A stretch of 64,000 bases of DNA from Prorocentrum cordatum (GCA_963575745.1 CAUYUJ010012725.1:147501-211500); one strand, 5' to 3'; shown: positions 11,390 to 22,254, counted from the first letter of the stretch. Notes: a model not told the origin generated them from the sequence alone. Made by a program: numbers and translations.

Positions 11390-11515
11390 AGAGGAGGAGG
11401 AGAAGGAGGAGAAGGAGGAGGAAGAGAAGGAGGAGGACGAGGAGAAGGAGGAGGAGGAGGAAGAAAAGGGGTAGGGGGAGGAGGAGGAGGAGGAGGAGGA
11501 GGAGGAGGAGCAAGG
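11390..11515. repeat. GA-rich microsatellite
   Basis: A run of GGA and GAGGAG units gives only Glu/Gly/Arg-type frames. The sequences at 10645-11390 and 11515-11860 show no supported gene. Confidence 0.85.
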
Positions 11516-11869
11516 CTTTCCCGAGGCATCCTGCTCTTTTCTGAGGCCCGCCGTCGTCAGCAATTCCCTCCTTGTCGGGGCCCCCTCGGCCAACCTTATC
11601 TCGTTGAACGCCCCGGGGGGGGCCGACGCCGCCGCCCCACCTGTTTTTGGCACGTGGAGACGCTGCTAGGCTTGGTGGAGGAGGTGGAGGGCAAGTGAGC
11701 GCCGCAAAGAGACGGGGTCGTCTGCGCCGACAGTCGCGTGTCATCTGCCCGCAAAAGGCCGCGCGTAAGCGCCCTCGTTTCCATTGTAGCGTGCCGCGCT
11801 GGCGACCCGCTTAAGCTACCGCTCAAGGTCGCGGTGCATCTCGCGTAAGACCCGGTTCTCTTCGCCGCT

Positions 11870-12300
11870 CAATTGAAATGGTCCAAGAGGGCAAGAGTGG
11901 ATCCAAGACGGCCCCAGAGGGCTTCCCCAAACCACAAAAACTGCCCAAGAGGGCCCCAAGAGGCTCCGCAAGCAGCCGCAAGGGGCACCCAGAGGTTTCG
12001 AAAACGGCGGACGAAGCCGAATTGGCTGTGGGCCTCAGAAGGCCCTCCGGGGACCCCCTGGAGGCGTCCAGGACGGCGCAAGAGGGATCCGAAAGGGCGG
12101 CCAGATGGCCCAAGATGGGACCGAGAGGCTTTCAGGGCGGCTCGAGAGGCCTTATTCCAACGTGGCTGGAGGGGCCCCCAAGAGTGCCACAAGAGGCTCC
12201 GTGAGAGTTCCAAGAGGCGCAAATGGAAGCTCGGCAATTCGGAAAACATCGAAATCGGTGTGTTTTTTGAAGGTGTCTGGTATCCTTGGGTTTTTTGGCT
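11870..12300 (-). repeat. GGGGCCTCTTGG block (reverse orientation)
   Basis: The plus strand shows CCCCAAGAGGCC-type repeats, the reverse complement of the block at 5290-6640. The segment 12235-12300 is a non-repetitive core-like stretch. Open frames across it are Pro/Arg/Lys-rich shadows. The region 12300-12780 has a short GT run near 12656-12670 and no gene. Confidence 0.7.
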
Positions 12301-12779
12301 CAACGTGACTCGAAGAGGGTTTCGGAATGGTCCGAGACGCATGTAACCTAAGCCAATTCCTTCTGAGCATGTTCTGGGACAGGTGATCGCAGGGCGCGTG
12401 GAGCCAGCTATAGGCAATTGCAAGGTCACAGATAAAAGCCATCGACAACCCACCTGTGACCTTTCTCCCTCCTTCGCCTGTCTCGTCGTATAACTATTCT
12501 AAGTCTGATCCGATACGACCCGCTTCCGATCCGAAGCGAACCAACATGGGCTTTTGATCCCGAGCGGCCGATGAGGAGGTCAGTCTTCTCTTGTCGCGGT
12601 CGCATGGCCGATCGATGCGACCCGCTCTGCCCAAAACCTCTGCCGGCGCGATGATGTGTGTGTGTGTGTTTGTCGTGTTTGTCGTGTGCTCGTCCGGTCC
12701 CTGGGAGGCCCTGAGTTTGTACCCCAGCACTTGCTGCACGTAGCGCCCGCCAAGTGCAGCAACATTGCGGGACCCCCAT

Positions 12780-13930
12780 TGGCACGTTCCGTAGCGCGTC
12801 CCCTAGGCATGGCCCGCGGTGCGTGCCCATGGCGCGTCCCCTGGCACGTCGCATGGCGCGTCCCTTGGGACGTTCCGCTGCGCGTCCTCCTGGCATATCC
12901 CCCTGTCGATCAGCTCTAGGGCAGCTACCATCTGCTCAGGCAGCTCGAGCTTAAGATCCAGATCAGTTCGGTCAGGACTTGGATGCAAAGAGGACTCGAT
13001 CCACAACTCTATATAGAGCACAATCGCCGCATGCCACATCGCAGTTCAGCACGGTCCAGCACAGCACAGCCCTCGGCACGGCAGCATTGCAACCTGGCAC
13101 GTTCCCTGACACGTTCCGTGGCGAGTCCCCATGGTACGTCGCGCGGCGCGTCCTTTGGCACGTTCCGTGGCACGTCCATTGGCATGTTCCGTAGCGCGTC
13201 CTTTTGGCACGTCCCGCGGTGCGTCCCCGTGGCACGTCCCTTGGCACGTTGTTTGGCGCGTCCCTTGGGACATTCCGCGGTGCGTCCTCCTGACATGTTC
13301 CCTTGTCAATTAGCTCTGGAGCAGCTACTATGATGTGCTCGGGCCGCTCGAGCTTAAGATCCAGGTCAGTTGTGTCAGGACTCGGATGCAAAGGAGGACT
13401 CGATCCACAACACTATAGAGCATAACCACGCCATGGCACATCGCAGTTCAGCACGACGCAGCACAGCACAGCCCTCGGCAAGGTACATCAAGATCGATAC
13501 GTTCAGCATTGCAACCTGGCACTTTCCCTGGCACGTTCCGTGGCGCGTCCCGTGGCAAGTCCCCCTGGCACGTCGCGCGGCGCGTCCCTTGGCACGTCCC
13601 GTGGCACGTCCATTGGCACGTTCCCTAGCGCATCCTTTTGGCACGTCCCGCGGTGCGTCCCCGTGGCACGTCCCCTGGCACGTCGGTTTGCGCGTCCCTT
13701 GGGACGTTCCGCAGCGCGTCCTCCTGATTAACTCTGGGGCAGCTACTATGTGCTCAGGCAGCTCGAGCTCAGGATCCAGATCAGTTCGGTCAGGACTCGG
13801 ATGCAACGGAGGACTCGATCCACGACGCTATAGAGCACATTCGCGGCATGGCACATCGCAATTCAGTACGGCGCAGCACAGCACAGCCCCCGGCATGGTA
13901 CAGCAAGATCGATACACTCAGCATTGCATT
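12780..13930. repeat. Higher-order tandem array, unit about 400-420 bp
   Basis: Three consecutive units each contain a run of short degenerate repeats built on GGCACGTCCCTTGGCACGT, then a more unique segment. That segment contains GCAGCTACTATG, GATCCAGATCAGTTCGGTCA, GACTCGATCCAC and CAGCACAGCACAGCCC. Matching points (AGCTCTAGGGCAGCTAC at 12911, similar words at 13313 and 13731) give spacings of about 402 and 418. Arg/Pro- and Thr/Arg-rich frames here are artefacts of the repeat. Confidence 0.8.
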
Positions 13931-14139
13931 TGCACGTCGCCCAATCAGGTGTTTTTGAAACGCTGCAATGCCTTACATGTCTATATCCCTTTCCAGGTTC
14001 GTGGGTCGATCATGTTTCCTTACCATCCATTTCGGGTGTCCAGATCCCCGTCGGCCACCCTCCGTGGTCCGAGAGACGAGCATTCGCAGACCTGCCGCTC
14101 TGAGAGTCTACGTCTCCCAGATGGCGTGGATCGCTCTCC

Positions 14140-14275
14140 TCGCCGATGCATCGACGACGCGGCTCGATGCCGAGACCGATTTTCGCAACGCCGGTGGCGC
14201 CGATGCGTCGCCGACGTCGCCCATGCATCGGCGATGCATCGCGATGCGGCGCGATCCTCCGACCCCATCTCCGCG
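14140..14275. repeat. GATGCATCGGCGATGC repeat R13 (copy 1)
   Basis: A cluster of GCCGATGCATCG-type palindromic words ends in ATGCGGCGCGATCCTCC. The same cluster and ending recur at 14993-15120. No credible coding sequence lies between 13930 and 14533. Confidence 0.65.
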
Positions 14276-14532
14276 GGCCCCATTCGGGCCGGACGAAAGG
14301 GGGGGATAGGGAAAGGGGGGGGGGTTACGAAATCCGCTGCATGCAGCTGGTTTCGGCCCCGCCGCCGGGCCCATTCCTCGATACATGGGTGAGCCGATTC
14401 TCAACCCCCCCCCTTTGCTATCCCCCCCTTGTCGCCCGGCCCGACCCATCCAGGAGGCCTAGAGCATACGGAGGCCTGCCGCTCTGAGAGCCCCCTGCGA
14501 GGCGCGCCCAGCCTGGGCGCGCACGGAGTCAC

Positions 14533-14694
14533 TCAGGAGGGGAAAAAATACACAGGCACAATTAATCGTCGATCCCTAGAAAAGTATGGGAAAATATGGG
14601 AAGTGGGGGGGAAGACAAAAACCCAGAAAATATACGAAGATCTGGGGAATCCTGTTATTCGTGTGCATTTATTGGTATGATCCAGGGCCCCTTT
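14533..14694 (+). mobile_element. MITE-like element, family M2 (copy 1), TSD AGTCAC
   Basis: This 162-bp element begins TCAGGAGGGGAAAAAATACA and ends CCAGGGCCCCTTT. It is flanked by AGTCAC at 14527-14532 and 14695-14700. The interior carries ATATGGGAAAATATGGG blocks shared with five other copies. The ends are weakly inverted (TCAGG versus TGAAG). It encodes nothing. Confidence 0.85.
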
Positions 14695-14699
14695 AGTCA

Positions 14700-15264
14700 C
14701 GTGCCCTGCGGCGGGGCACTCAAAAGTGTGCCACCAGGCGCGCTGCAGCAGCTCATTCACCTTGCAGTGCAGCGTTGCCTTCCCTGAGGTCGACGGATGA
14801 GAAAAATGGCCACCCTCCGCCCGCCGCCAGAGGCCACGGGCAAGGACGGCAAGGGCTCGCCTGCACCAGCCATACTGAACGGCGAGGGGCACGTGTTCGA
14901 GGGCGGGATCTGGACCGGGGGTGGGCTTGGGAGGAGCCAGGCCTCCCGAGTGGGTGCCGACTGGATCTGGGGACCGCAGGTCGCGCCGTACTTCGCCGAT
15001 GCATTGGCGATGCGGCTGGATGTGAAGCCCGACTGTATCCACGCCGACGGCGCCGATGCATCACCGACGCATCGTTGATGCATCAGCGATGCGTTGGCGA
15101 TGCGGCGCGATCCTCCATCCCTGTCTACGCAGGCCCCGTCTTGTTGGCTCCAGAGGAAGAGCCCTCCTCGGATCTGGGCGTCACCGAACAGGTCGCGGCG
15201 GCTGGATTTACAACGGCTTCGTCGTCGTTTGGCTGCCGTCTTCGGCGGCGAGCGAGGAAGGGGA
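14700..15264. repeat. R13 copy 2 within non-coding sequence
   Basis: At 14993-15120 GCCGATGCATTGGCGATGC-like words recur and end in the same GATGCGGCGCGATCCTCC as at 14140-14275. The remaining sequence has no supported gene. Confidence 0.55.
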
Positions 15265-15440
15265 AGTGAGAAACAGAAGGCCTCAGAAGGCGGCGGGGCG
15301 TTTCAGGAGCGCTATGGCCTTCTGACAAGTATTCTATGTCTTCGTGGAAGGCTTAAACAAATTCTCAGAAGGCTGGGGGACTACCGAGCCTTCTGACAAG
15401 GCCCGCTCCTTCTCACCTCCCCCCGTGCTCGCCGCCGACG
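15265..15440 (+). repeat. Dispersed repeat R11 (copy 1)
   Basis: Repeated AGAAGGC and CTTCTGAC words are spaced around TATGTCTTCGTGGAAGGCTT. The segment ends with GGCCCGCTCCTTCTCACCTCC and a CGCCGCCGA word. The copy at 49795-49985 has the same order. The stretch 15440-16250 shows only biased open frames and no gene. Confidence 0.6.
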
Positions 15441-16251
15441 TCTCCTGTCCTGGGGGCATGCAGACAGATGCTCAGGGTGAATTGCCTGCCCTGGCGAAGG
15501 GGTCGAGATCCCTGTGGGCCCACGTCACAAAAACATGCGTATGGTCGGTTTGCATTGGATTTGCACTCGCGGGGGCTTCTGGATTGCACCCTGGGGTGCA
15601 CCCAGGGGGAATCGGGGAGGGGCGGGAGGCGGCATGCACGGGGAAGTGGGAAGGGGGAGAGCGGAGGCAGGAGACAGGGGGATGGAAGGGATTTTGCACC
15701 GAGCGTTCCAGTGAACTCAAAGGGGGAGGAGGACGTGGAAAAGTATGATGAGGCGCATCTCCTCCCTACCCGCAGCGCGCCTTCAGATTGAAAGCTTGGG
15801 AGGATTGGGAGGGAGGACGAACAAGAGGAGGAGGGGATAATTCCAGCCAGTAGCCGTCGTAAGGTTGAAGGGTGTTCTTGAATATTGTTAGCCGAACGAA
15901 GTGCCCCCGCTCCCCCACATCCACCCACCCACCCACACACACAGACCACCCGTTGGCCGCCCTTTCACGCCTCCCTCTTCCTCCCTCCTCGCTTGTCCTC
16001 CCCATCCTCTGGCCCAATCCCGCGGGGGCGCGGGCGTTCCAACGCGGGCGAGGGATGTGTGGGACGCCCGCGCCAAGACCATCGTGCCAATGGGACTTCG
16101 GGTTGGGGGCCCGTTATCCCCATTCGTCTTGAGCCAGGGGAGGTCAACCAACGGCAAGGGCGAGACAGCGCAAGCGCGCGCCAGAAAACGCACCGCACAG
16201 GTACTCCGTGATCTGGAAGGCAGTGGCGAAGGTCAGGATCACTAGCCAGGG

Positions 16252-16770
16252 TCAGTCAGTGGTTGCTCGCCTGCATGGCGAAGCAGCTCGTCGCAAACTA
16301 GTGGGGGCAGGCCATGCAGAGATAGCTGAAACCCATCGTGCGGTGGTTTGAGCTGGCAGGATGATCAAGTGGCGGTGGTGCACTGTGTGAGCCTGAGGTA
16401 ACCGGATCGCTAGCACAAGGTCCCGTAGTGGCTGCTCCAGTCGCGCTTCGAAGCGCCGTGCGTCGCAAGGGTCCGCGCTGGTCGGGAGGAACTTCTGGGG
16501 GACGCCCCGCGCGCGTTGAGCTGGGACCAGAGCCCGCCCCCCAAAAAACGAATCGGGATCGTTCTCGAAGCTTTCCATGGCTGTGACGCCTGGGCTCTCT
16601 CGATGTGCAACTCGCGGGTTCGGCTGGGTGATCTGGAGTTCCAGGGGGTGTGGCGCATCCTCGTGGCGGACGGCCACGGCCCGCGCAAGACATTTCAACT
16701 CCGCCGATTCGCTCGCATCCACGGCGGCATTGCGAATCTCGCAACCGTAGGGCGTGGTTCTGAATCAGCG
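16252..16770 (-). CDS. Hypothetical open frame, no domain recognised
   Basis: On the minus strand a frame free of stops for about 170 codons has more ordinary amino-acid composition than its surroundings (for example MESFENDPDSFFGGRALVP and PTSADPCDARRFEARLE). I recognise no family. Upstream the frame is closed by a TGA near 16775, and no start is obvious. The overlapping frames are Arg/Pro-rich and less convincing. It may be an exon, a retroelement scrap or chance. Confidence 0.2.
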
Positions 16771-16937
16771 CGTCGCACGGGCATCTTCGGCTTTCGAGGC
16801 CACAGGGCTGTTGCAGCAGATGTCCGACGGCATGCGGGCGCCGCAGTTGCGGCACGATGGTCTCGTAAACAGGATGGCCCGCGCGCGCCGCGACGCGGGC
16901 TTGCGCGGAATCTCCGCGACGGAGTTGTTTTGCTCAG

Positions 16938-17095
16938 GTAGTGGCGAAGCGTCTCGGCTCGCCTATAGGCCCACCAAAGAATGCTCTAAGAACATGTCTA
17001 TTGTGGTTTGAGCGAAATGTGTTTAAGACATGTCTGGGTGAGACTGTTTTGTTTAAACACATCGGGCCCATGTCTTAATACAATTGTTCCCGCCA
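16938..17095 (+). repeat. Element M4 (truncated or diverged copy)
   Basis: The sequence AGTGGCGAAGCGTC, GGCTCGCCTATAG, CCACCAAA and TCTAAGAACAT is shared with 37850-38050. The right part here (GTCTTAATACAATTG) is diverged and the right terminal inverted repeat is not recognisable. Confidence 0.65.
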
Positions 17096-17254
17096 AGGTC
17101 GCTGGCCCAGGGTTCTTTTTTTCCCGGAACGGGCGCGGGCCCCGGGTTTTTTTCGGAGGTTATCCCCGGGTCCGACTCGAGGTGGGTCGGCGAATTTCTT
17201 TCGCGATGAATAATGAGGAAAGGGTGGGCCGGCGAAGTCACATATTGAGGGCGT

Positions 17255-17900
17255 CCTGAACGAAACGCTTGGTTTGCAGAAATTGGCGAGGATGTCTCGA
17301 GCGAAAGGCTTGTTCCGCGTTATGGATTGCCCTCTCCTGGGGGTCTGAATTCAGAGGATCTCTCAAGTGAAATGCCTGTTAGACGCTTGGTTTCACGCGC
17401 CCAGGATGCCCAGGTATATGTCCAGCGCGAAGAGTGGTCGAGAATGTCTCGAACGAGACGCATGTCTCGAACGAGACGCATGCTTTCACGCGCCCTGGTG
17501 GCTCACGCGGATGTCTAGCATGAGAATGCGTTGAGAAAGTTTCGATCGCGACGCTCGTTCGTGTCCAGTTTGCCCAGGCTGCCAGAGCGATGGGGATAGT
17601 TTCGGGATGTTGCGAGGGCGCATGACTGCGGCCCTCTGGGCTCGAACAGAAACGCGGCTCCGCGGGGGGCGCCGCGCATAGTAGCGGAGCCCGTGGCCTG
17701 AGATCCACGGGTTCTGCGTCGGAGGTGCGAGCCCAGGAGCCCAGCGGGAAGCGCCGCGGGTCTGCGGAGGGCAGCCTAGCAGCCCGGCGGGGACCTCCGC
17801 GGGCTGCGGAGGGCAGCCGCGCAGCCTAGCTGCCCAGCGGCTCAGCCTAGCGGCCCGGCGGGAAGCGCTGCGGGCGCGCGGAGCGCAGCCCAGGCCCCTT
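17255..17900. repeat. Degenerate tandem repeats upstream of the Gag-like gene
   Basis: At 17255-17580 words such as ATGTCTCGAACGAGACGCATG recur, exactly doubled near 17446-17480. At 17690-17890 GGCAGCC, TAGC and GCCCGGCGGG words form a second GC-rich minisatellite. No protein is supported before 17990. Confidence 0.55.
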
Positions 17901-17989
17901 GCCGGCCGAGGCAGGGGCCTCGGCGGGCGCGACAGCGACGGGGCGGAAGAAGCAGAAGAAGCAGCGCGGGCGACGGCGGTCGGCGGACG

Positions 17990-18766
17990 CCGCCTGGCGA
18001 CGGCAGCGACGCGGAGACGTCTGCAGGCCGCTGGGGTCGGCGCGGAGCCTCGTCGAGAAATTCGTCGGGCCTGAGCTCGGCCTGCCAACGTTCACGCACC
18101 GCGTGTTCGGGGGCGTCGTCTTCGACCAGGAGCTGGGCCACGCGTGGCCGCTCGACGTCGTGGGCGCGGGCGGCAACTCCTTCATGCCCCACGAGAGCGA
18201 GACCTACGCGGCCTTCGTAGCGCGGAGGTTCAGGGATGGAGGAGGAGTCGCGTGCAGCAGCGGCGCAGCAGGCAGCGGGCGACCCCGCGGCCGCGGCCGC
18301 AGCTGCAGCAGAAGCCTTGCCGCAGCAGCCGGCGGCGGCCCAGCAGGTGATGGGCGCGCTGCGAACGGCGGCGGCTCGAGCGGAACTTGCAGAGCAGGGG
18401 GCCCAGGAGCTGGGAGCGCGAGCAGAGACGACAGCCAGACAGCAGAACGCCCAGCTTCAGCAGCTTCAGCAGGCGCCTCAGCAGCTGACCGCCGCGGGGG
18501 GCGCCGCGGCGGCGAGCCCAGCTCCAGCCAGGAGCGAGGGTCGTCGGAAGTGGGACATCGTCAACGCGAAGCTGTTTGAACGACCACGCGGGCGGCGTGG
18601 ACCGCGCGGCCGTTCAAGCGGCCGGTACATCGCGACGCCGGACGATGAGCTGCATCAGGAGATGATCGCGGTCGGGCGGAAGGCCGAAGAAGGCGTCGCC
18701 AGCGAGACGTTGGACCTGGCGAACCCAGCGCCCAGCATCAGCTCTGGGTCGGATGAGGAAGCTGAT

Positions 18767-18810
<44 letters not shown>

Positions 18811-19694
18811 CTTTCGGAGCGCGGCGACGATCGAGACCGACATGAACGAGTTCGACGCGGCGCATCAGACGCACGGGCGGCACGGCAGCGCGGTGCCCTG
18901 CGACGCCGCGGCGGCGATCCACATTGCGGGGGTCCAGGGCAGGGGCCTTCAGCAGTGGCTGATGGTCAACGCCGACCGCCTCGGGGACTACGACGGGGTC
19001 GCAAAGTACGCGAAGGCGTACCTGGCGAACAGGAAGACGTTCAAAGACGCTGCAAGAGGCACCGCAGTGGGGGCCACCACTGCGGACGACAGCGGACCAG
19101 CGCCGATGGGCATCGGGTCCCTGACGGCGACGTTGGCAGCGAGAGGGGTGGCGCCAACCGAGGTGACGATGGTCGCAAGCGCCATCAAGAAGGGCAAGGG
19201 GAAGGGGAAGAGCTAAGGAAAAGACGGCGGCAAGAAGGGATACGGGAAGTGCTACGACGGAAAGAGGGACTCCCGATCGCAGCGCCAGGCGCAGAAGGAC
19301 AGCAAGGGCAGACACGGCAATGATGCGCAGCGCGTCGAGACACGGGCGCGCAGGAGGTGCCATCAGAAGGGCCATCTGGCGAGAGACTGCCCTGACCAGG
19401 GCGCGAGAGTGAGCGGCGCAGCCAGCGAGACGATCGAGATGAAGGTCGCGTTGAACTTTGTTCAGCTACTTACGCCTGCCACGAGCTCAACAGCCTCGAG
19501 CGCGACTTCCGCGGCGCCGAGCAGCGTCGCCCAGGCGCGGGCCAACGCCGCGCAGCTGTCAAGGGCGAGCTCGGTGGCCGCTCCGAGCGGCGACAGCGCC
19601 AGCTCGGCGGGCGTCGGGGCCCGGGGGGGGGGGGGCACCGCGTCCGTCATCCAGTGGGCGCTGCGCTTGGCGGCCCAGGCTGCGGATCCCGTGA
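17990..19694 (+). pseudogene. Retrotransposon Gag-like protein with defective zinc knuckle
   Basis: A protein-like segment at 18040-18235 (for example VEKFVGPELGLPTFTHRVFG) is followed, after a frame change near 18236, by an Ala/Gln-rich frame. That frame stays open to a TAA at 19214-19216 and then continues in the same frame to the assembly gap. After the stop comes a Lys/Gly-rich basic stretch and HQKGHLARDCP, the second half of a CCHC zinc knuckle. The first Cys position (19349-19351) is CGC, one base from TGC, so the knuckle is incomplete. Such knuckles bind RNA in LTR-type Gag proteins. No protease, integrase or reverse transcriptase is seen, because the gap follows. A 44-G run (18767-18810) interrupts the gene as poly-Gly. 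Confidence 0.5.
18767..18810. repeat. Homopolymer of 44 G
   Basis: An uninterrupted G run lies inside the Gag-like frame and is read as glycine. Its true length is uncertain because such runs are poorly sequenced, so the frame relation across it is not reliable. Confidence 0.95.
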
Positions 19695-19794
19695 NNNNNN
19701 NNNNNNNNNNNNNNNNNNNNNNNNNNNNNNNNNNNNNNNNNNNNNNNNNNNNNNNNNNNNNNNNNNNNNNNNNNNNNNNNNNNNNNNNNNNNNN
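19695..19794. other. Assembly gap, 100 N
   Basis: Exactly 100 unknown bases, a conventional placeholder for a gap of unknown size. It falls between the Gag-like sequence and a GA-rich array, so a missing pol region or a longer array may be hidden here. Confidence 0.99.
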
Positions 19795-19968
19795 AGGAGG
19801 AGGAGGAGAAAGGGAAATCATTTCTTTTTACCGCAGCGCTCCAGCTTTCGACGTTGACCCACGCGTGGCGCTGAGCTCCACTTTGGGCGCCCAGGGCCTC
19901 CCACGGGGCCCCGCACACACGGCCGGCGGAGGAGGAGGAGGAGGAGGAGGAGGAGGAGGAGGAGGAGG

Positions 19969-20028
<60 letters not shown>

Positions 20029-20100
20029 GAGGAGGAGGAGGAGCAGGAGGGAGGAGGAGGAGCAGGAGGGAGGAGGAGGAGGAAAACAAAAGAGGAGGAG
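19795..20100. repeat. GGA and GGAGCA microsatellites
   Basis: GGA units flank a run of GGAGCA hexamers at about 19968-20025. The remaining sequence to 20318 has no supported gene. Confidence 0.9.
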
Positions 20101-20328
20101 GGGCAGGCGGTGATCGGCAGGCAGGGGTAACGTGCGGGGGGGTGGGCTCAGGCAAGGGAGCGAAGATTCGAGGCGTGAGGTTTTTGAACGTCTTCGTCGG
20201 TTGTTGGCGGCTTTCCAGCCTCGGGGTGCTCTCCAGCAGCTGCGCGTCGCCGCGAGCGCTCCAGGGGTGCCAGCCAGGATCGTCCCGAACGGCCGCCCGA
20301 GAGCCGAAATATGATCCGCAAGCCAAGG

Positions 20329-20491
20329 TTAAATCGGGCATGTCCATCTACAGGAGGAATATTCAAACATAATCTTAAAAAATGCTATGGGGACGATTCC
20401 AGCGTATTGTTTGATTATGTTTTGATATGTTGCGCGTACTTTTAATTAAATGGTCCTCCAAAATCCGCCTGTAGGGGGACATGCCTGACCT
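20329..20491 (+). mobile_element. MITE, family M3 (copy 1), TSD CAAGCCAAGG
   Basis: This 163-bp element has terminal inverted repeats. The left end reads CGGGCATGTCC, a short spacer and CTACAGGAGGA; the right end reads TCCGCCTGTAGGGGGACATG then CCTGAC. The direct repeat CAAGCCAAGG lies at 20319-20328 and 20492-20501. The interior is AT-rich compared with its surroundings and encodes nothing. Confidence 0.85.
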
Positions 20492-20529
20492 CAAGCCAAG
20501 GGGCGGCGTTGAGGGGGGATTGGCTCAGG

Positions 20530-20680
20530 GGGGAACGCATCGAACCACCCCGTCGCCCATCCATTCGCCGAGGGGGGCCCGACAGCCTGCTTCGGGCAGG
20601 AGCGCTCGGATTCGCTGTCGGGGTGCTGTCGCCGATCTCTCGGCGTGTCGCTCGTTCCGGAGGACGGCACGGAGTAGACT
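20530..20680. repeat. Dispersed repeat with GGCTCAGGGGGGAACGCAT
   Basis: The word GGCTCAGGGGGGAACGCAT and later GTCGCCGATCT/CGGCGTGT words are shared with 58225-58390. A related segment occurs near 40080-40200. It is non-coding. Confidence 0.5.
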
Positions 20681-20684
20681 TTTC

Positions 20685-20905
20685 CGCCGTCGGGGGCGCC
20701 TGCCTACCTGGGCGGCTGGATCCCTCTCCTCCTCCTCCTCCTCCTCCTCCTCCTCCTCCTCCTCCTCCTCCTCCTGCTCCTCCTCCTCCTCCTCCTCCTC
20801 CTCCTCCTCCTCCTCCTACTCCTCCTCCTCCCCCTCCCCGCCCTGGGGCAGGCGATCCCGACAGCGAAAAAAGCTTCTATGCCGTGCCGCTCGTCGCCCG
20901 TCGGT
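20685..20905. repeat. Foldback element F8 (copy with CCT microsatellite in its loop)
   Basis: The left arm GTCGGGGGCGCCTGCC plus GGGCGGCTGG and the right arm CCCTGGGGCAGGCG plus TCCCGACAGCG are inverted. They are separated by a CCT array (about 20727-20845) that sits where the other copy (42990-43160) has a short AT-rich loop. The right flank, with GCCGTGCCGCTCGTCGCCCG, matches the right flank of that copy. Confidence 0.65.
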
Positions 20906-20961
20906 GTTCCCCCCCGTGAGCCGGTCCCCCCCTGTACGTCACCCTGACGTCCTCAGTCGGG

Positions 20962-21080
20962 AGCCTCGAGACGGGGGTCCATGCAAACAGGGGTCAGCCA
21001 GATCTCCCGATCTCGCAGGATCCTGCAGGGCCAGGGTCGCACGGATCCGGGCTTGGGAGCAGGATCGTGCAAGATTCTGC
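20962..21080 (+). repeat. Dispersed repeat R9 (copy 1)
   Basis: AACAGGGGTCAGCCAGA and GCAGGATCCTGCAGGGCCAG are shared in order with 36268-36418. Short internal palindromes (GGATCC, CTGCAG) are present. It is non-coding. Confidence 0.6.
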
Positions 21081-21081
21081 A

Positions 21082-21297
21082 ATAGGGGAACAAAAAGTGG
21101 CATAACCATAAAAACTCGGAGGTCCGCGCGGATTTCTCGGATCGGCGCTGGGGCCCCCCGGCGGTTCCTCCGGCGCCGCCCCTGGCGCGCTCCGCGCGCC
21201 AGGGAAGGGGGTCCAGCGCGGATCCGAGAAATCCGCGCGGACCTCCGAGTTTTTCTGTTTATTTTTCTGTTTATGCCACTTTGTGTTCCCCTATGCA
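21082..21297. repeat. Foldback element FB1, fullest copy
   Basis: Both halves are near-perfect reverse complements over most of about 215 bp. Outer arms read ATAGGGGAACA and AAAGTGGCATAA. Inner arms read AAAAACTCGGAGGTCCGCGC and continue GGATTTCTCGGATC. The centre contains CCGGCGGTTCCTCCGGCGCC and CGCGCTCCGCGCGCC. It can fold into one long hairpin and has no coding sequence. The following 21300-21660 contains no supported gene. Confidence 0.85.
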
Positions 21298-21659
21298 AGG
21301 CCCGACTGACCCGGTGCCTGCGGCGACGGGCGGCGGCGGCGGGGAGCGTCGACGAGGGCGACGGCGACGACGATGACGCCGACGACGCTCCGCCACCGAG
21401 CCTTGGTTTTGGGTCCGAATCCTAATGGATGCCTCTTGGGGCCTCCTCCGAGGACCCACCTCCGCCCAGGGGATGGACTCCCAGCGGGCCTGGGCGTACA
21501 AGACCCACCCGCCGCCCTTCGCCAGTCATGCGGTTGGTCGGCTCTACTTCTATCCCGCCGGTACGTGCGGCACCGACTGCCCGAACGCTCCGCCGGCGGG
21601 GGGTCCCTGGCTGTCCCGATGTGCTAGCTGGGCCCATGGCTTGCGCGGTGGGAGGGGGG

Positions 21660-22254
21660 AGAGATTCGAGCAGGAGGAGGGGGACGAGCAGGAGGAGGCG
21701 AAGGAGGAGGAGGAGGGGGAGAAGACGGAGGGAGGAAGGGGGAGGGAGGAGGGTAGGATCGGGTATAGCCAAGTTCCCGGTTAAGGGAAGCCGTTTAGTG
21801 ATTGGGCCCGAAACCAAGATTATGGATTGGAATCACTAACCCAGGTCTGCCGTAACTGGTGCTTTTCGGGTGACGGTATTTCCGGTTAGTGGAATGGGAC
21901 GGGGGGGCGTCCCCGGTACAGATTTTTAAACCGACTCCACCAAACCCAGTCCTGCCATCGCTCGAGAGGAGGAAAGGGGGGGAGGTGGAGGAAGAGAGGG
22001 GGGAACAGGGAGGAGGGAGGAGGAGGAGGGGGAATAGGAGGAGGGAGAAGGGAGGAGAGATGCGGAAGAGGAGGCAGAGGAGTAGGCGGAGGCGGCTGAG
22101 GAGGAGGAGGAGGAGGAGCTCGTGGAGGAAGAGGAGAAGGAGGAGGAGGAGGAGCAGGAGAAGGTGGAGGAAGAGGAGTAGGAGGGAGCACGAGGAGGGG
22201 GAGGAGGAGGAGGAGAAGGAGGAGGAGGAAGAGGAGGAGGGGGAGGAGGAAATA
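21660..22254. repeat. GA-rich arrays and short non-coding spacer
   Basis: GGA/GAGGAG arrays occupy about 21665-21760 and 21965-22254, separated by about 200 bp of mixed sequence with no gene. The second array ends directly at the left target duplication of the SL-bearing retrotransposon. Confidence 0.85.
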
